A stretch of DNA of 64,000 bases, from assembly GCF_000733855.1 (NCBI RefSeq), contig NZ_JPOJ01000001.1, forward strand, positions 930,001 through 994,000. Direction: 5' to 3'. Shown one piece after another: positions 25,470 through 33,827 of the stretch (positions within the stretch are counted from its first letter, which is position 1; each line of letters opens with the position of its first letter). A program made the position numbers and the translations under genes. Origin of the DNA: Methylomicrobium agile (GTDB lineage: Bacteria; Pseudomonadota; Gammaproteobacteria; Methylococcales; Methylomonadaceae). The notes beneath the pieces are model-generated. The model did not search any database, was not told where the DNA came from, and worked only from the letters and a program-made list of their open reading frames with translations.

Positions 25470-27787
25470 TGGCCGCCGATTTCACGGTCGGCGTGGTCGG
25501 CAATCCCAATTGCGGCAAGACCACCCTCTTCAATGCGCTGACCGGCGCGAAACAGCACGTCGGCAACTGGCCCGGCGTCACGGTCGAAAAAAAGACCGGC
25601 GAGTATTCTTTTGAAGGCAAAACGATCGAGCTGGTCGATCTGCCCGGCACTTATTCCCTCGAAGCCTCCGACGACCAGGTTTCCCTCGACGAAAAGGTTG
25701 CGCGCGATTTCGTTGCGGCCCGCGAAGCCGACCTGATCGTAAACATCGTCGATGCCTCCAGCATCGAGCGCCAGCTGTATCTGACTTCGCAGCTGATCGA
25801 AATGCGCACGCCGATGATCCTGGTGTTGAACATGATGGATGCGGTCAAGCAGCGGGGCATCAAGGTCGACATTCCTTACCTTGCAGAACAACTTGGCTGT
25901 CCGGTCGTGCCGATCGTGGCCTCGACCAAACAAGGCATCGGCGCGCTCAAGAAAGCGATCAATCAGGCCGCTCTCGCCAAGCCGACCCCCCATTTGAATA
26001 TCGATTACGCGCCCGCGCTGGAACAGGCTATCGCCGAACTCGCGCCGCAGCTTGCCGATGCCGCGGCGCGGCAGCATTGCGATTTGCGCTGGCTGAGCAT
26101 GCGCCTGCTCGAAGACGACACGCTGGCGCGGAAAATCGCCGGGCCTTCGATTGTTGAAACGGTCAAAACCTTGCAGCGCCGCATCGAATGGGAAACCGAC
26201 GACGAAATCGACATCCTGGCCGCCGACGCGCGCTACGGCTTCGTGAACGACCTCACGCAGGCCGCGGTCTGCAAACAGCACGAAGTCAGCCGCCATACCT
26301 CCGAAAAAATCGACACCATCGTGTTGAACCGCTTCCTGGGGATTCCGATCTTTCTGCTGGTGATGTACGCGATGTTCATGTTCACGATCAACATCGGCAG
26401 CGCGTTCGTCGACTTTTTCGATCAGGCCGCCGCGGCGCTGCTCGTCGACGGCCTGGGACGGGTCTTGTCCGATTGGGGCCTGCCCGAATGGCTGACCGTG
26501 CTGGTTACCCAAGGCATCGGCGGCGGCATGCAGGTCGTCGCGACCTTCATCCCGATCGTCGGCTTCCTGTTCCTGTTTTTGTCCGCGCTGGAAGATTCGG
26601 GCTACATGGCGCGCGCCGCGTTCGTGATGGACCGTTTCATGCGCATGATCGGCCTGCCCGGCAAATCGTTCGTGCCGATGATCGTCGGCTTCGGCTGCAA
26701 CGTACCGGCGATCATGGCGACACGGACGCTCGAAAACCCGCGCGACCGGATTCTGACCAACCTGATGAACCCGTTCATGTCCTGCGGTGCTAGATTGCCG
26801 GTCTATGCGCTGTTCGCAGCCGCGTTTTTCCCGGTCAACGGCCAGAACCTGGTCTTCGGCCTGTACCTGTTCGGCATCGGCGTCGCCGTACTGACCGGCC
26901 TGATCATGCGTCATACCCTCTTCAAGGGCGAATCCTCGCCGTTCATCATGGAACTGCCGGTCTACCACCTCCCTACCCTGCACGGCGTTTTGATCCGCAC
27001 CTGGGACCGGCTCAAGTCGTTCCTGTTCAACGCGGGCAAGGTCATCGTGCCGATGGTGCTGGTGCTGAACTTTTTGAACGCACTGGGCACCGACGGCAGC
27101 TTCGGCCGCGAAAACAGCGACAAGTCGGTCCTGAGCGAAATCGGCCGCGGCCTGACGCCCGCCTTTTCGCCGATGGGCATCAGGAACGACAACTGGCCGG
27201 CGACAGTCGGCATCTTTACCGGCGTACTGGCCAAAGAAGCGGTCGTCGGCACTCTGAATGCCTTGTACAGCCAGATGAATGCAGGCTCTGCAGCGGCCGA
27301 AGCCGAGGCATTCGACCTGAAAGACGCCCTGGTTGCCGCGCTGCAAACCATTCCCGAAAACCTGGCCGGCGTCGCCAAAAACGTGCTCGACCCCCTGGGC
27401 CTGAACATCGAAACCGCAAACAGCGAATTGGAAGTCAAAACCGCCGCCTATGCGGCGATGCGGCAAAGCTTCGACGGCCAAACCGGCGCCTTCGCCTACC
27501 TGCTGTTCATCCTGCTCTACGCGCCCTGCGTCGCCGCCACCGCCGCGATCTACCGCGAAACGAACCGGGGCTGGACTGTTTTTGTTGTGCTCTGGACCAC
27601 CGGCCTCGCCTACATGACCGCGACGGTTTTTTATCAGGCGATGACCTTCGGCCATCATCCGGCCAACTCGCTGGCCTGGATCCTGGGCCTGATGGCCGTC
27701 TTCGCCGGCGTGATTGGGGGATTATGGCGATACGGCAGACAGCCCGGCCCATCCCTCGACAAAGGAGCCGCCTTTGATTCTGTCTGA
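25469..27787 (+). CDS. feoB: Ferrous iron transporter B
   Basis: Inner-membrane Fe(II) importer with N-terminal G domain. The 772-residue protein has G1 GNPNCGKT (residues 11-18), G3 DLPGTYS, a GDI-like helical domain, and two Gate motifs with multiple transmembrane helices (GFGCNVPAIMATRTLENPRDR and SCGARLPVYALF are visible). Length matches E. coli FeoB (773). A large antisense open frame over this gene is a codon-bias shadow. It is in an operon with feoA (overlap) and feoC (overlap of 14 bases). Confidence 0.97.
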   Translation: MAADFTVGVVGNPNCGKTTLFNALTGAKQHVGNWPGVTVEKKTGEYSFEGKTIELVDLPGTYSLEASDDQVSLDEKVARDFVAAREADLIVNIVDASSIERQLYLTSQLIEMRTPMILVLNMMDAVKQRGIKVDIPYLAEQLGCPVVPIVASTKQGIGALKKAINQAALAKPTPHLNIDYAPALEQAIAELAPQLADAAARQHCDLRWLSMRLLEDDTLARKIAGPSIVETVKTLQRRIEWETDDEIDILAADARYGFVNDLTQAAVCKQHEVSRHTSEKIDTIVLNRFLGIPIFLLVMYAMFMFTINIGSAFVDFFDQAAAALLVDGLGRVLSDWGLPEWLTVLVTQGIGGGMQVVATFIPIVGFLFLFLSALEDSGYMARAAFVMDRFMRMIGLPGKSFVPMIVGFGCNVPAIMATRTLENPRDRILTNLMNPFMSCGARLPVYALFAAAFFPVNGQNLVFGLYLFGIGVAVLTGLIMRHTLFKGESSPFIMELPVYHLPTLHGVLIRTWDRLKSFLFNAGKVIVPMVLVLNFLNALGTDGSFGRENSDKSVLSEIGRGLTPAFSPMGIRNDNWPATVGIFTGVLAKEAVVGTLNALYSQMNAGSAAAEAEAFDLKDALVAALQTIPENLAGVAKNVLDPLGLNIETANSELEVKTAAYAAMRQSFDGQTGAFAYLLFILLYAPCVAATAAIYRETNRGWTVFVVLWTTGLAYMTATVFYQAMTFGHHPANSLAWILGLMAVFAGVIGGLWRYGRQPGPSLDKGAAFDSV

Positions 27788-28001
27788 CCTGCGCAATTAC
27801 CTCAAGGCCCAGCGCCGCGTCGCGCTGATCGACTTGGCCAACCATTTCAATGTCGATCCCGACGCCCTGCGCGGCATGCTCGGCAAATGGATCAGCAAGG
27901 GCAACCTCCGCAAACTGCCCTCCGGCACCACCTGCGGCGGCAGCTGCTGTAAGTGCGATCCGGCGTCGATCGAGCTTTATGAATGGGTTGATACGCCATA
28001 G
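27774..28001 (+). CDS. feoC: FeoC-like winged-helix protein
   Basis: A 75-residue protein with N-terminal winged helix (ILSDLRNYLKAQRRVALIDLANHF read as a LxxLxxYL...VxLxDLAxHF pattern) and a cysteine motif CGGSCCKC near the C-terminus that may bind an Fe-S cluster. This is the FeoC architecture. Start is TTG at 27774, supported by AAAGGAG 7 bases upstream; it overlaps the feoB end, so translation is coupled. Confidence 0.88.
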   Translation: MILSDLRNYLKAQRRVALIDLANHFNVDPDALRGMLGKWISKGNLRKLPSGTTCGGSCCKCDPASIELYEWVDTP

Positions 28002-28019
28002 AGAGAAGAATGAAAGCGG

Positions 28020-28100
28020 GTAGGCTGGGTTGAGGAACGAAACCCAGCAAGTTCGGACACAGGCTACGCTGGGTTTCCGCATAGCTCCAACCCAGCCTAC
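28020..28100. repeat. GTAGG...CCTAC palindromic repeat (REP-like)
   Basis: Imperfect 81-bp palindrome: GTAGGCTGGGTTGAGGAACG at the left, CCAACCCAGCCTAC at the right. Its left 29 bases recur exactly, inverted, at 46157-46185. The GTAG/CTAC ends and hairpin potential fit REP elements mobilised by RAYT (TnpA-REP) proteins; no RAYT gene is in the window. Confidence 0.85.
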
Positions 28101-28202
28101 GAACTACGAGCTTCTCGATATGTCTAACGTTTTAAATTGAGCATCACGGCGCGCAGTTAAACCTTGAGGCGTCGCAATAACTTGTCACGCGTCGTGTATG
28201 CT

Positions 28203-28280
28203 AGGGCCGTAGGATGTGCTGAGAAACGAAGCTTCGTTAGCGATTGAGCGGTTCCTATCGTCACCGCATCCTACAGCCCT
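28203..28280. repeat. AGGGCCGTAGGATG...CATCCTACAGCCCT palindromic repeat
   Basis: A 78-bp hairpin-forming element closely related to the copy at 29236-29316, in the same orientation; both share GGTTCCTATCGTCACCGCAT. The two copies bracket the 28291-29224 gene pair. Confidence 0.85.
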
Positions 28281-28290
28281 ACTCGCTATG

Positions 28291-28689
28291 TTATGCCTTA
28301 ATGCCCGAGCGCCGATAGTGTCTGTTGGCATGCCCGTTGTTATAGACGCACTGTTGATCGCAAACGCGCGTAGCCCCTTCTCCGACGAAGGACCACATTG
28401 TCTCGATTCGGTTAACGCTATCAGCGCCTTCCGTCATTCGTTTTTCGACTTGGCAGTGAAGCGTACGCGCTTCGACGTCAGTGTATTCAACCAGCACTTC
28501 ATCTGGCGCGACGTTGAAATGTTTATGAACGAGATGGACACCGAAACGGCCAACGGCGTTGTACCGTACTAGCACCTCGCGAATAGCATCAAGGCATTCG
28601 TAATCAGCGTCGGCAAGTCTCGGTACGTCTGCGATATCAGGGAGGTGCGCCCATTGCATCGGTGAAATTTGAACTGTTGCGGCACTCAT
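28291..28689 (-). CDS. Conserved hypothetical protein
   Basis: A 132-residue soluble protein I do not recognise. Visible segments are VLVRYNAVGRFGVHLVHKHF, VAPDEVLVEYTDVEARTLHC and a C-terminal region with CDQQC and basic residues. No signal peptide or membrane helix. Start is ATG at 28689 with GGAGAT upstream; an in-frame TTG lies two codons before. It is divergent from the XRE gene and flanked by palindromic repeats, so it may be part of a small accessory module. Confidence 0.65.
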   Translation of the reverse strand: MSAATVQISPMQWAHLPDIADVPRLADADYECLDAIREVLVRYNAVGRFGVHLVHKHFNVAPDEVLVEYTDVEARTLHCQVEKRMTEGADSVNRIETMWSFVGEGATRVCDQQCVYNNGHANRHYRRSGIKA

Positions 28690-28807
28690 ATTCAATATCT
28701 CCTGTTTCCTGAAATTAAAATTAACACGAGGAGAAATTATATGTTTCGGTTCGCGTTTGCTACAATCAACAGACTGTTGCTAATTCTGCCTGATTTGTTG
28801 ACATAAC

Positions 28808-29224
28808 ATGAAAATCCAAGAAAAAATCCGTTTTATGCGCGAGCTGAAAAATTGTTCCCAAGAGGAGTTGGCGGAGAAACTGGGCATGTCCACCTATGGC
28901 TATGCCAAAATCGAACGCGGCGAAACCAAAGCTACTATTCCTAAATTGGAACAGATTGCCGAGGCTTTGGAAATCGATATGATGGAATTATTGACGTTTG
29001 GCGAGAAGAATGTCGCGTGTTTAATTGGCGATAATAATCAAAATCATCAGGACAGCACCCATATTATTAAGTCGGAAACAGAAACATCGTTCGAGTTACA
29101 AAAGCAGCAACTGATTATTGAACATCTGCAAACATTACTAGCTCAGAAAGAAAAAGAAAACGAATACTTGCAAGAATTACTGGCAATGCAGAAACGCTTG
29201 CAACAGCAGCAGAAGCAGGAATAA
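28808..29224 (+). CDS. XRE-family transcriptional regulator with coiled-coil tail
   Basis: A 138-residue regulator: N-terminal HTH_3 domain (KIRFMRELKNCSQEELAEKL, MSTYGYAKIERGETKATIPKL), then a linker and a C-terminal heptad-rich coiled coil (about 95-138, rich in Q, K, E and L) for oligomerisation. Lower GC than neighbours. Such regulators often control the adjacent divergent gene, here the 28291-28689 hypothetical, or are antitoxins; no toxin is evident. Weak ribosome site. Confidence 0.82.
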   Translation: MKIQEKIRFMRELKNCSQEELAEKLGMSTYGYAKIERGETKATIPKLEQIAEALEIDMMELLTFGEKNVACLIGDNNQNHQDSTHIIKSETETSFELQKQQLIIEHLQTLLAQKEKENEYLQELLAMQKRLQQQQKQE

Positions 29225-29235
29225 AGCGAAAGCCA

Positions 29236-29316
29236 AGGGCCGTAGGATGTGGTGAGGAACGAACCGCATCGTTCACGATTGATGCGGTTCCTATCGTCAC
29301 CGCATCCTACGGCCCT
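29236..29316. repeat. AGGGCCGTAGGATG...CATCCTACGGCCCT palindromic repeat
   Basis: An 81-bp hairpin element, related copy of 28203-28280. The outer 14 bases at each end are perfect inverted repeats. It starts 12 bases after the stop of the XRE gene and could also act as a transcription end or mRNA-stabilising structure. Confidence 0.87.
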
Positions 29317-29364
29317 ATCGCGAAAACACCCTACAGCTCTCTCGCTGATTGTCTTTGCAGGGCT

Positions 29365-29446
29365 GTAGATGCGATTAGCGCAGCGTAATCGCACGCATGT
29401 GAGATGCCAATATTCATCCGATTACGCTATCGCTAATCGGAGCTAC
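29365..29446. repeat. GTAG...CTAC palindromic repeat, third variety
   Basis: An 82-bp element starting GTAGATGCGATTAGCGCAGC and ending CGCTAATCGGAGCTAC, with internal complementary arms GCGATTAGCG / CGCTAATCG and GTAATCG / CGATTAC. Its right end overlaps the tail of the hicB remnant, which suggests it replaced the original 3' end. Confidence 0.75.
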
Positions 29447-29605
29447 TTGACGCATAGAAAAGCCGAGGCTCTCTCGGCGTTGGTATCGAACCTCCAAATT
29501 CCCGAGCCGTATCGAGCCAAAGCTGCATAGCTTCTTGTATGTTGGCCAAGGCTTCGTCTTTATCGATTACCTTAGGACGGAGGCCGTCAGGCGATCCGCC
29601 AGCCT
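29433..29605 (-). pseudogene. HicB-like antitoxin remnant
   Basis: Open frame without a start codon encoding DKDEALANIQEAMQLWLDTA followed by REFGGSIPTPRE, which matches the central-to-C-terminal part of HicB-type antitoxins (EALANIxEAIxxWLE...G..IPxP). The 5' part, including the N-terminal beta-strands, is missing; an in-frame TAG and GC-rich palindromic DNA replace it. The 3' end (SSSSD then stop) is derived from the palindromic repeat. No hicA gene is visible. It looks like debris of a lost toxin-antitoxin locus. Confidence 0.5.
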
Positions 29606-29607
29606 AT

Positions 29608-29632
29608 GGCGGAACCGCTGGCGCGTTCCGCC
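29608..29632. repeat. Short GC-rich hairpin GGCGGAAC...GTTCCGCC
   Basis: Eight-base inverted repeat with a 9-base GC-rich loop, in a longer stretch of GGCGGATC / GGCGGAAC type repeats. It lies exactly where the HicB-like frame is broken and may be another repeat insertion. The remainder to 29814 holds no supportable gene. Confidence 0.55.
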
Positions 29633-29814
29633 TTACGGATTTTGTGCTTCTCTCTTTCATAGCGCCATTCTTTCAAAGGATGGGGCCTCCGGGAAGGAGC
29701 AGTTCACTTCAATGAAGTACAACGAAGTGAGGATTTACGGGCTTTGTTTATCCTCGATTTGATTCCGCTTATCGCGGCCGCCCGTTACCGTCTCAGTCTG
29801 AACAAAAGGTTGAT

Positions 29815-30219
29815 TCAGTCAGCCTCACCGATTTCTTCCTCTACCGGATTTTCAGTTTTGAATACCTCGGCGGCAAGTTCGATCTGGTCGTGAAATTGGG
29901 GAATCGCGGGAATATTCCAGGATTTTCCAGCGATTCGGGAGAACAGGTTGTTCAGCCACGGCCGGTTCGACCGGGCTTGGTGAATGATCAATCGATGGGA
30001 CTCCTTGTCGCTTTCGATCGCGAAATCCTCCAGCCAGACCTCGATCGGCTCCGCTTCGCCGCAAAGGGTACCCTGGAGGTAGGCCGTGCGGGCGTCGAGA
30101 TCGAAATGAAACTCGGACAGTTCGGCAATGCCTTTCAGAATAAAGTTGGCGACCCATCTCACAACAATATCCGGTGTCAGCTTGATCGCTATCTTGAGCA
30201 GACCGGCCTTGAAACTCAT
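29815..30219 (-). CDS. Hypothetical protein, 134 residues
   Basis: Unrecognised soluble protein. It starts MSFKAGLLKIAIKLTPDIVVRWVANFILKGIAEL, a helical and partly amphipathic segment that could contact membranes or lipids, then FHFDLDARTAYLQGTLCGEAEPIEVWLEDF, which reads like beta strands, and a conserved-looking tail. A strong ribosome site (GGAGGT) precedes its ATG at 30219, and codon usage resembles neighbours, so I consider it a real gene. Possibly in a lipid- or SRPBCC-like group; no function claimed. Confidence 0.75.
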   Translation of the reverse strand: MSFKAGLLKIAIKLTPDIVVRWVANFILKGIAELSEFHFDLDARTAYLQGTLCGEAEPIEVWLEDFAIESDKESHRLIIHQARSNRPWLNNLFSRIAGKSWNIPAIPQFHDQIELAAEVFKTENPVEEEIGEAD

Positions 30220-30353
30220 ATTCGACCTCCATTCGCCGAGAAGAAATTGATCATTTTAACCGCTTTTGGTTTTTTTCGGGATTGTGCCGCCGACACTTTT
30301 ACCGATACAAATCGGCCTGCAAGCGCATCTTTCGCCGAGAAACAGCAACCGAT

Positions 30354-31730
30354 TCAAGACAGCGGCCGAGCCGGGGCGCTCTTCGGTCCGGGAATCAGCC
30401 CCTGTTCCCTGTCTATCGTTTCGGCCAGGGCGTGAAGCTCGGAGGATATAACCACCGGATAGCCGCGCGCGTCTTTCAATACCCGCAGATAGTCCGGCAA
30501 TTGCTCCAGCTGATTTTTCGCATGCGCGCGTATCCGGTCGAGCGACGGCAGCGGTTCGACCAGTTCGCCGTCCCGCATCACCGGCTGGAGCAATGCCCGG
30601 CCTGCGCAGGGCGCGTCCACGAGAGTGACCGTATCGCCGGCCAGCAACCCGTCGGCATCGAACCGGCGGTACACCTGTTTTGCGCCGGGCCAGGTCGCCT
30701 TGCCTTCGGAACGCTTCCGGCGTGGAATACCGGCGTACGCCTGCAGCTTGTAAGCGCAATCCAGATAAGGCGCATCTTCGGAAGTATCCAGCCGGGTGCC
30801 GATGCCGTACCCGTCGATCGGCGCCTCGGCCAACTGCAGGCGGGCGAGCGTATATTCATCGATATTGCCGCTGGCAAAGAGGGTCGTACCGGTCAGGCCG
30901 CCCGCATCGAGTATCCGCCGCACCTTATGAGCGTGGTCCGCCAAATCGCCGCTGTCGAGCCGCACGCCTTTGATCGGGATATTCGAGGATTTGAGCCGGG
31001 AAGCCAACTCGACGGCCTTTTGCGCGCCGCCTTCGGTATCGTAGGTATCGATCAGCAACACCACATTGCCCGGATTGGCCCTGGCGAAATGCTCGAAAGC
31101 CTCGCTCTCGCTCGGATGCGCCTGCACAAAGGAATGCGCCATCGTGCCGAATACCGGAATGCCGAACCGGCGGCCGGCGCCGAGGGTGGCGGTGCCGCTG
31201 AAACCGGCCAGATACGCCGCCCTGGCCGCAAAAATCCCGGCCTCGCCGCCGTGCGCGCGGCGGAAGCCGAATTCGACCAGCGTCTTGCCCGGCGCCGTCA
31301 AAACCGAACGGGCCGCTTTCGATGCGATCAGCGTCTGAAAGTGCACGATATTGATCAGCCGGCTTTCGACAAACTGCGCTTCGGGCATCGGCGCGGTCAC
31401 CCGCAGGATCGGCTCGCCCGGAAAAAACACGGTGCCCTCCGGCATCGCATGCACGTCGCCGGTAAAACGGAAATGCCGGAGCCGCTGCAAAAACTCCGCC
31501 TTGAAAAAGCCGGTGCCGCTCAGCCAGTCCAGGTCGGCGGGCGTAAACCGCAAATTCCGGAGATAATCGACGGCCTGTTCGAGCCCCGCGGCGACCAGAA
31601 ACCCGCGGCATGCCGGCAGCTTGCGGACGAACAGCTCGAACACGGCGATATCGTTCATGCGCTGTTGGTGATAGCCCTGCAGCATCGTCAACTGGTAAAG
31701 ATCGGCCGACAAGGCCTCGTTCCCGGTCAT
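30354..31730 (-). CDS. pncB: Nicotinate phosphoribosyltransferase
   Basis: Converts nicotinate and PRPP to nicotinate mononucleotide in NAD salvage. The 458-residue protein shows SADLYQLTMLQGYHQQRM, FELFVRKLPACRGFLVAAGLEQ, EFGFRRAHGG, GTMAHSFVQAHPSE and VRLDSGDLADHA, family signature segments. Length is typical of the longer bacterial form. Its ATG overlaps the pncA stop by 4 bases, so the two salvage genes are coupled. Confidence 0.94.
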   Translation of the reverse strand: MTGNEALSADLYQLTMLQGYHQQRMNDIAVFELFVRKLPACRGFLVAAGLEQAVDYLRNLRFTPADLDWLSGTGFFKAEFLQRLRHFRFTGDVHAMPEGTVFFPGEPILRVTAPMPEAQFVESRLINIVHFQTLIASKAARSVLTAPGKTLVEFGFRRAHGGEAGIFAARAAYLAGFSGTATLGAGRRFGIPVFGTMAHSFVQAHPSESEAFEHFARANPGNVVLLIDTYDTEGGAQKAVELASRLKSSNIPIKGVRLDSGDLADHAHKVRRILDAGGLTGTTLFASGNIDEYTLARLQLAEAPIDGYGIGTRLDTSEDAPYLDCAYKLQAYAGIPRRKRSEGKATWPGAKQVYRRFDADGLLAGDTVTLVDAPCAGRALLQPVMRDGELVEPLPSLDRIRAHAKNQLEQLPDYLRVLKDARGYPVVISSELHALAETIDREQGLIPGPKSAPARPLS

Positions 31731-32311
31731 GCCAGATGGCCCTCATCGATCAGGAAGGCGCCGAGCCTCCGCATCGTCTGCAAAGCCTTGTCGCCGTCAC
31801 CGGGAGCGACATCGACCGCCCGCACCGCGTCTTGCAGTAAAAACACCGCATAGCCCCGCTTCAAGGCGTCGAGCACGGTGTTCAGCACGCAATAATCGGT
31901 CGCCAGACCGGCCACGAACAGCCGCCGGATGCCGGCGCACTCCAGCCTTGCCTGCAAGTCGGTACTGTCGAATCCCGAATAGCCTTCGCTTTCGCGCCAC
32001 ACGCCTTTGGAAATGACTTGCGCCGTCTCCGGCAATGCCAGAGCCGCCGAAAACCCGGCGCCCGGCGTATCCGCCACGCAATGCACCGGCCAGGGCCCGC
32101 CTTGATTCCTGAACGAGGCATGATCGAAAGGATGCCAGTCGCGCGTCAGGTAAACGGGACAGCCAAGAGCACGGAACTTTTCGATATAACGATTGATAAC
32201 CGGAAGAATACGCTCACTCCCGGAGACGGCCAGACTGCCGCCGGGTAAAAAATCGTTTTGCACGTCGACGACGAGCAGGGCGTCGCCCGCGGTAATGCGT
32301 TCGGTTTTCAT
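31727..32311 (-). CDS. pncA: Nicotinamidase
   Basis: Deamidates nicotinamide to nicotinate, feeding PncB. Isochorismatase-fold protein of 194 residues with DVQNDFLPGGSLAV (catalytic Asp), YLTRDWHPFDHASF (metal-binding Asp and His) and GLATDYCVLNTVLDAL (catalytic Cys), the complete triad set. Located directly upstream of and overlapping pncB. ATG start at 32311. Confidence 0.95.
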   Translation of the reverse strand: MKTERITAGDALLVVDVQNDFLPGGSLAVSGSERILPVINRYIEKFRALGCPVYLTRDWHPFDHASFRNQGGPWPVHCVADTPGAGFSAALALPETAQVISKGVWRESEGYSGFDSTDLQARLECAGIRRLFVAGLATDYCVLNTVLDALKRGYAVFLLQDAVRAVDVAPGDGDKALQTMRRLGAFLIDEGHLA

Positions 32312-32466
32312 GTGCCGTGCCCGCCAACCTCGCCGCCGGCACGGAATGCGTCATGGTCCTGGATAAACATGTGGCCCCTTACCCTTGAGAAAAGCTCGTC
32401 TCTTGCGACAAAACGGGCTGGCGCAAAGTTCTGCGAAACTCGTGGCCGATAGCCGGCAATGCCGGC

Positions 32467-32973
32467 CTACTCCAGTGGCCACGAAGAGTTTGGGCTTTGA
32501 TAGAGCTGACTGCTGCCGTCCATGTCGCCGGTCTGGCAATAAAGCAAAGGCGGGCCGGGATGGAGCGTTGCGCCGGCCACGACTTCGCAAACCGCAATTT
32601 GATGATCGCCGGCATCGGCATAATGGCTGACCCGGCAGTCGAAATAAGCCAGGCTGCAACGTAGGATGGGCGCGCCGGTGGGCGCTTCGTGCCAGTCGAA
32701 ACCGGCCATTTTGTCCGAGCCGGAACGGCCGAAATGCGCTGCAACCGCCTGTTGATCCCGGCCGAGCACATTGACCGAGCAAACGCCGCCCGCTTTGAGC
32801 AATTGGTAAGAGTAATGCTCGGGATTGATGCTGATCGCCAGCAACAGAGGATCGAACGAAACCTGCATGACCCAGGCGGCGGTGAAGGCATTGCGGCGTT
32901 CGCCGTCGCGAACGCCGATCACATAGACGCCGTGCGTGATCAGGCTTGAAAGCCCGGACGGATTCTCGATCAT
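32467..32973 (-). CDS. Flavin reductase-like FMN-binding protein
   Basis: A 168-residue protein of the flavin-reductase/split-barrel group: THGVYVIGVRDGERRNAFTAAWVMQVSFDPLLLAISI matches the start of the domain (YVIxxxDGxxxNAFTAxWVxQVSFxPPLxxVxI), then SVNVLGRDQ and YFDCRVSHYADAGDHQIAVCEV. It likely binds FMN and transfers electrons or protects against oxidised substrates; partner unknown. Its ATG overlaps the nadC stop, indicating coupling. A hairpin (CGTGGCC...GGCCACG, 32442-32483) covers its 3' end. Confidence 0.85.
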   Translation of the reverse strand: MIENPSGLSSLITHGVYVIGVRDGERRNAFTAAWVMQVSFDPLLLAISINPEHYSYQLLKAGGVCSVNVLGRDQQAVAAHFGRSGSDKMAGFDWHEAPTGAPILRCSLAYFDCRVSHYADAGDHQIAVCEVVAGATLHPGPPLLYCQTGDMDGSSQLYQSPNSSWPLE

Positions 32974-33800
32974 CCCTGCGCCAGCTTGATGCGCATCGAC
33001 AAATCGGCCGCTTTGACATGCTTCGTCAGAGCGCCGATCGAAATATAATCCACTCCGGTTTCCGCGATCGTCCGGATATTGCCCAGCCCGATATTGCCGG
33101 ACGCTTCGAGTTCGACGCGGCCGCCGGTTATCCGGACCGCAGCGCGGAGGTCGTCGAGACTGAAATTGTCCAACATGATCCGGTCGGGCGCGGCGGCGAG
33201 CGCTTCGCGCAATTGTTCCAGCGTTTCGACCTCGACTTCGACCGGCGCCGTAGTCAGCTCGCGCGCCAACCGCACCGCCCCGGTGATCGAGCCGGCCGCC
33301 GCGATGTGGTTTTCCTTGATCAGAACGCCGTCGTACAGGCCGAGGCGGTGATTGTGACAGCCGCCGACGGTAACCGCATATTTCTGCGCCTGCCTGAGCC
33401 CCGGAATGGTTTTGCGGGTGTCGAGCACCTTGCAGCCGGTTCCGGCAACGGCCTCGGCGTATTGGCTGGCGGCGGTCGCGGTCGCGGACAACGTCTGCAG
33501 CAGGTTGAGCGCGGTACGCTCGCCGGTCAGCAGGGCACGGGCCGGACCGGCCAACCGGCACAACACGGCGCCGGCTTTGACCGCCTCGCCTTCCGCGCAC
33601 AGCCAGTCGATACGGACGGCAGGGTCCAGTTCCTTGAAGACCGCGCCGAACCAGGCCTGCCCGCACACGACCATCGGCTCGCGCGTCACAACCTCCGCTT
33701 CGGCGGTGACGGTACTCGGCACGATCGCGGCGGTGAGGTCGCCGGAACCGATGTCTTCTTCAAGGAAAGGCCGTATATCGGGCGTTGTCGGAGATGTCAT
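32970..33800 (-). CDS. nadC: Nicotinate-nucleotide pyrophosphorylase (quinolinate phosphoribosyltransferase)
   Basis: De novo NAD synthesis: quinolinate plus PRPP to nicotinate mononucleotide. The 276-residue protein has EDIGSGDLTAAIVP, ALLTGERTALNLLQTLSATAT, KVLDTRKTIPGLRQAQKYAV, GGCHNHRLGLYDGVLIKENHI and VEVEVETLEQL, standard NadC motifs. It heads a probable NAD-related operon with the flavin reductase, pncA and pncB following on the same strand. Confidence 0.96.
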   Translation of the reverse strand: MTSPTTPDIRPFLEEDIGSGDLTAAIVPSTVTAEAEVVTREPMVVCGQAWFGAVFKELDPAVRIDWLCAEGEAVKAGAVLCRLAGPARALLTGERTALNLLQTLSATATAASQYAEAVAGTGCKVLDTRKTIPGLRQAQKYAVTVGGCHNHRLGLYDGVLIKENHIAAAGSITGAVRLARELTTAPVEVEVETLEQLREALAAAPDRIMLDNFSLDDLRAAVRITGGRVELEASGNIGLGNIRTIAETGVDYISIGALTKHVKAADLSMRIKLAQG

Positions 33801-33827
33801 GAAGCCTGCCGAATGGGTGGAAATACG

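Noticed and set aside
25310-27658. 782-codon open frame antisense to feoB
   Set aside because: It mirrors feoB in a GC-rich gene, has a low-complexity Q/R/H/D-rich product and no similarity; a codon-bias shadow.
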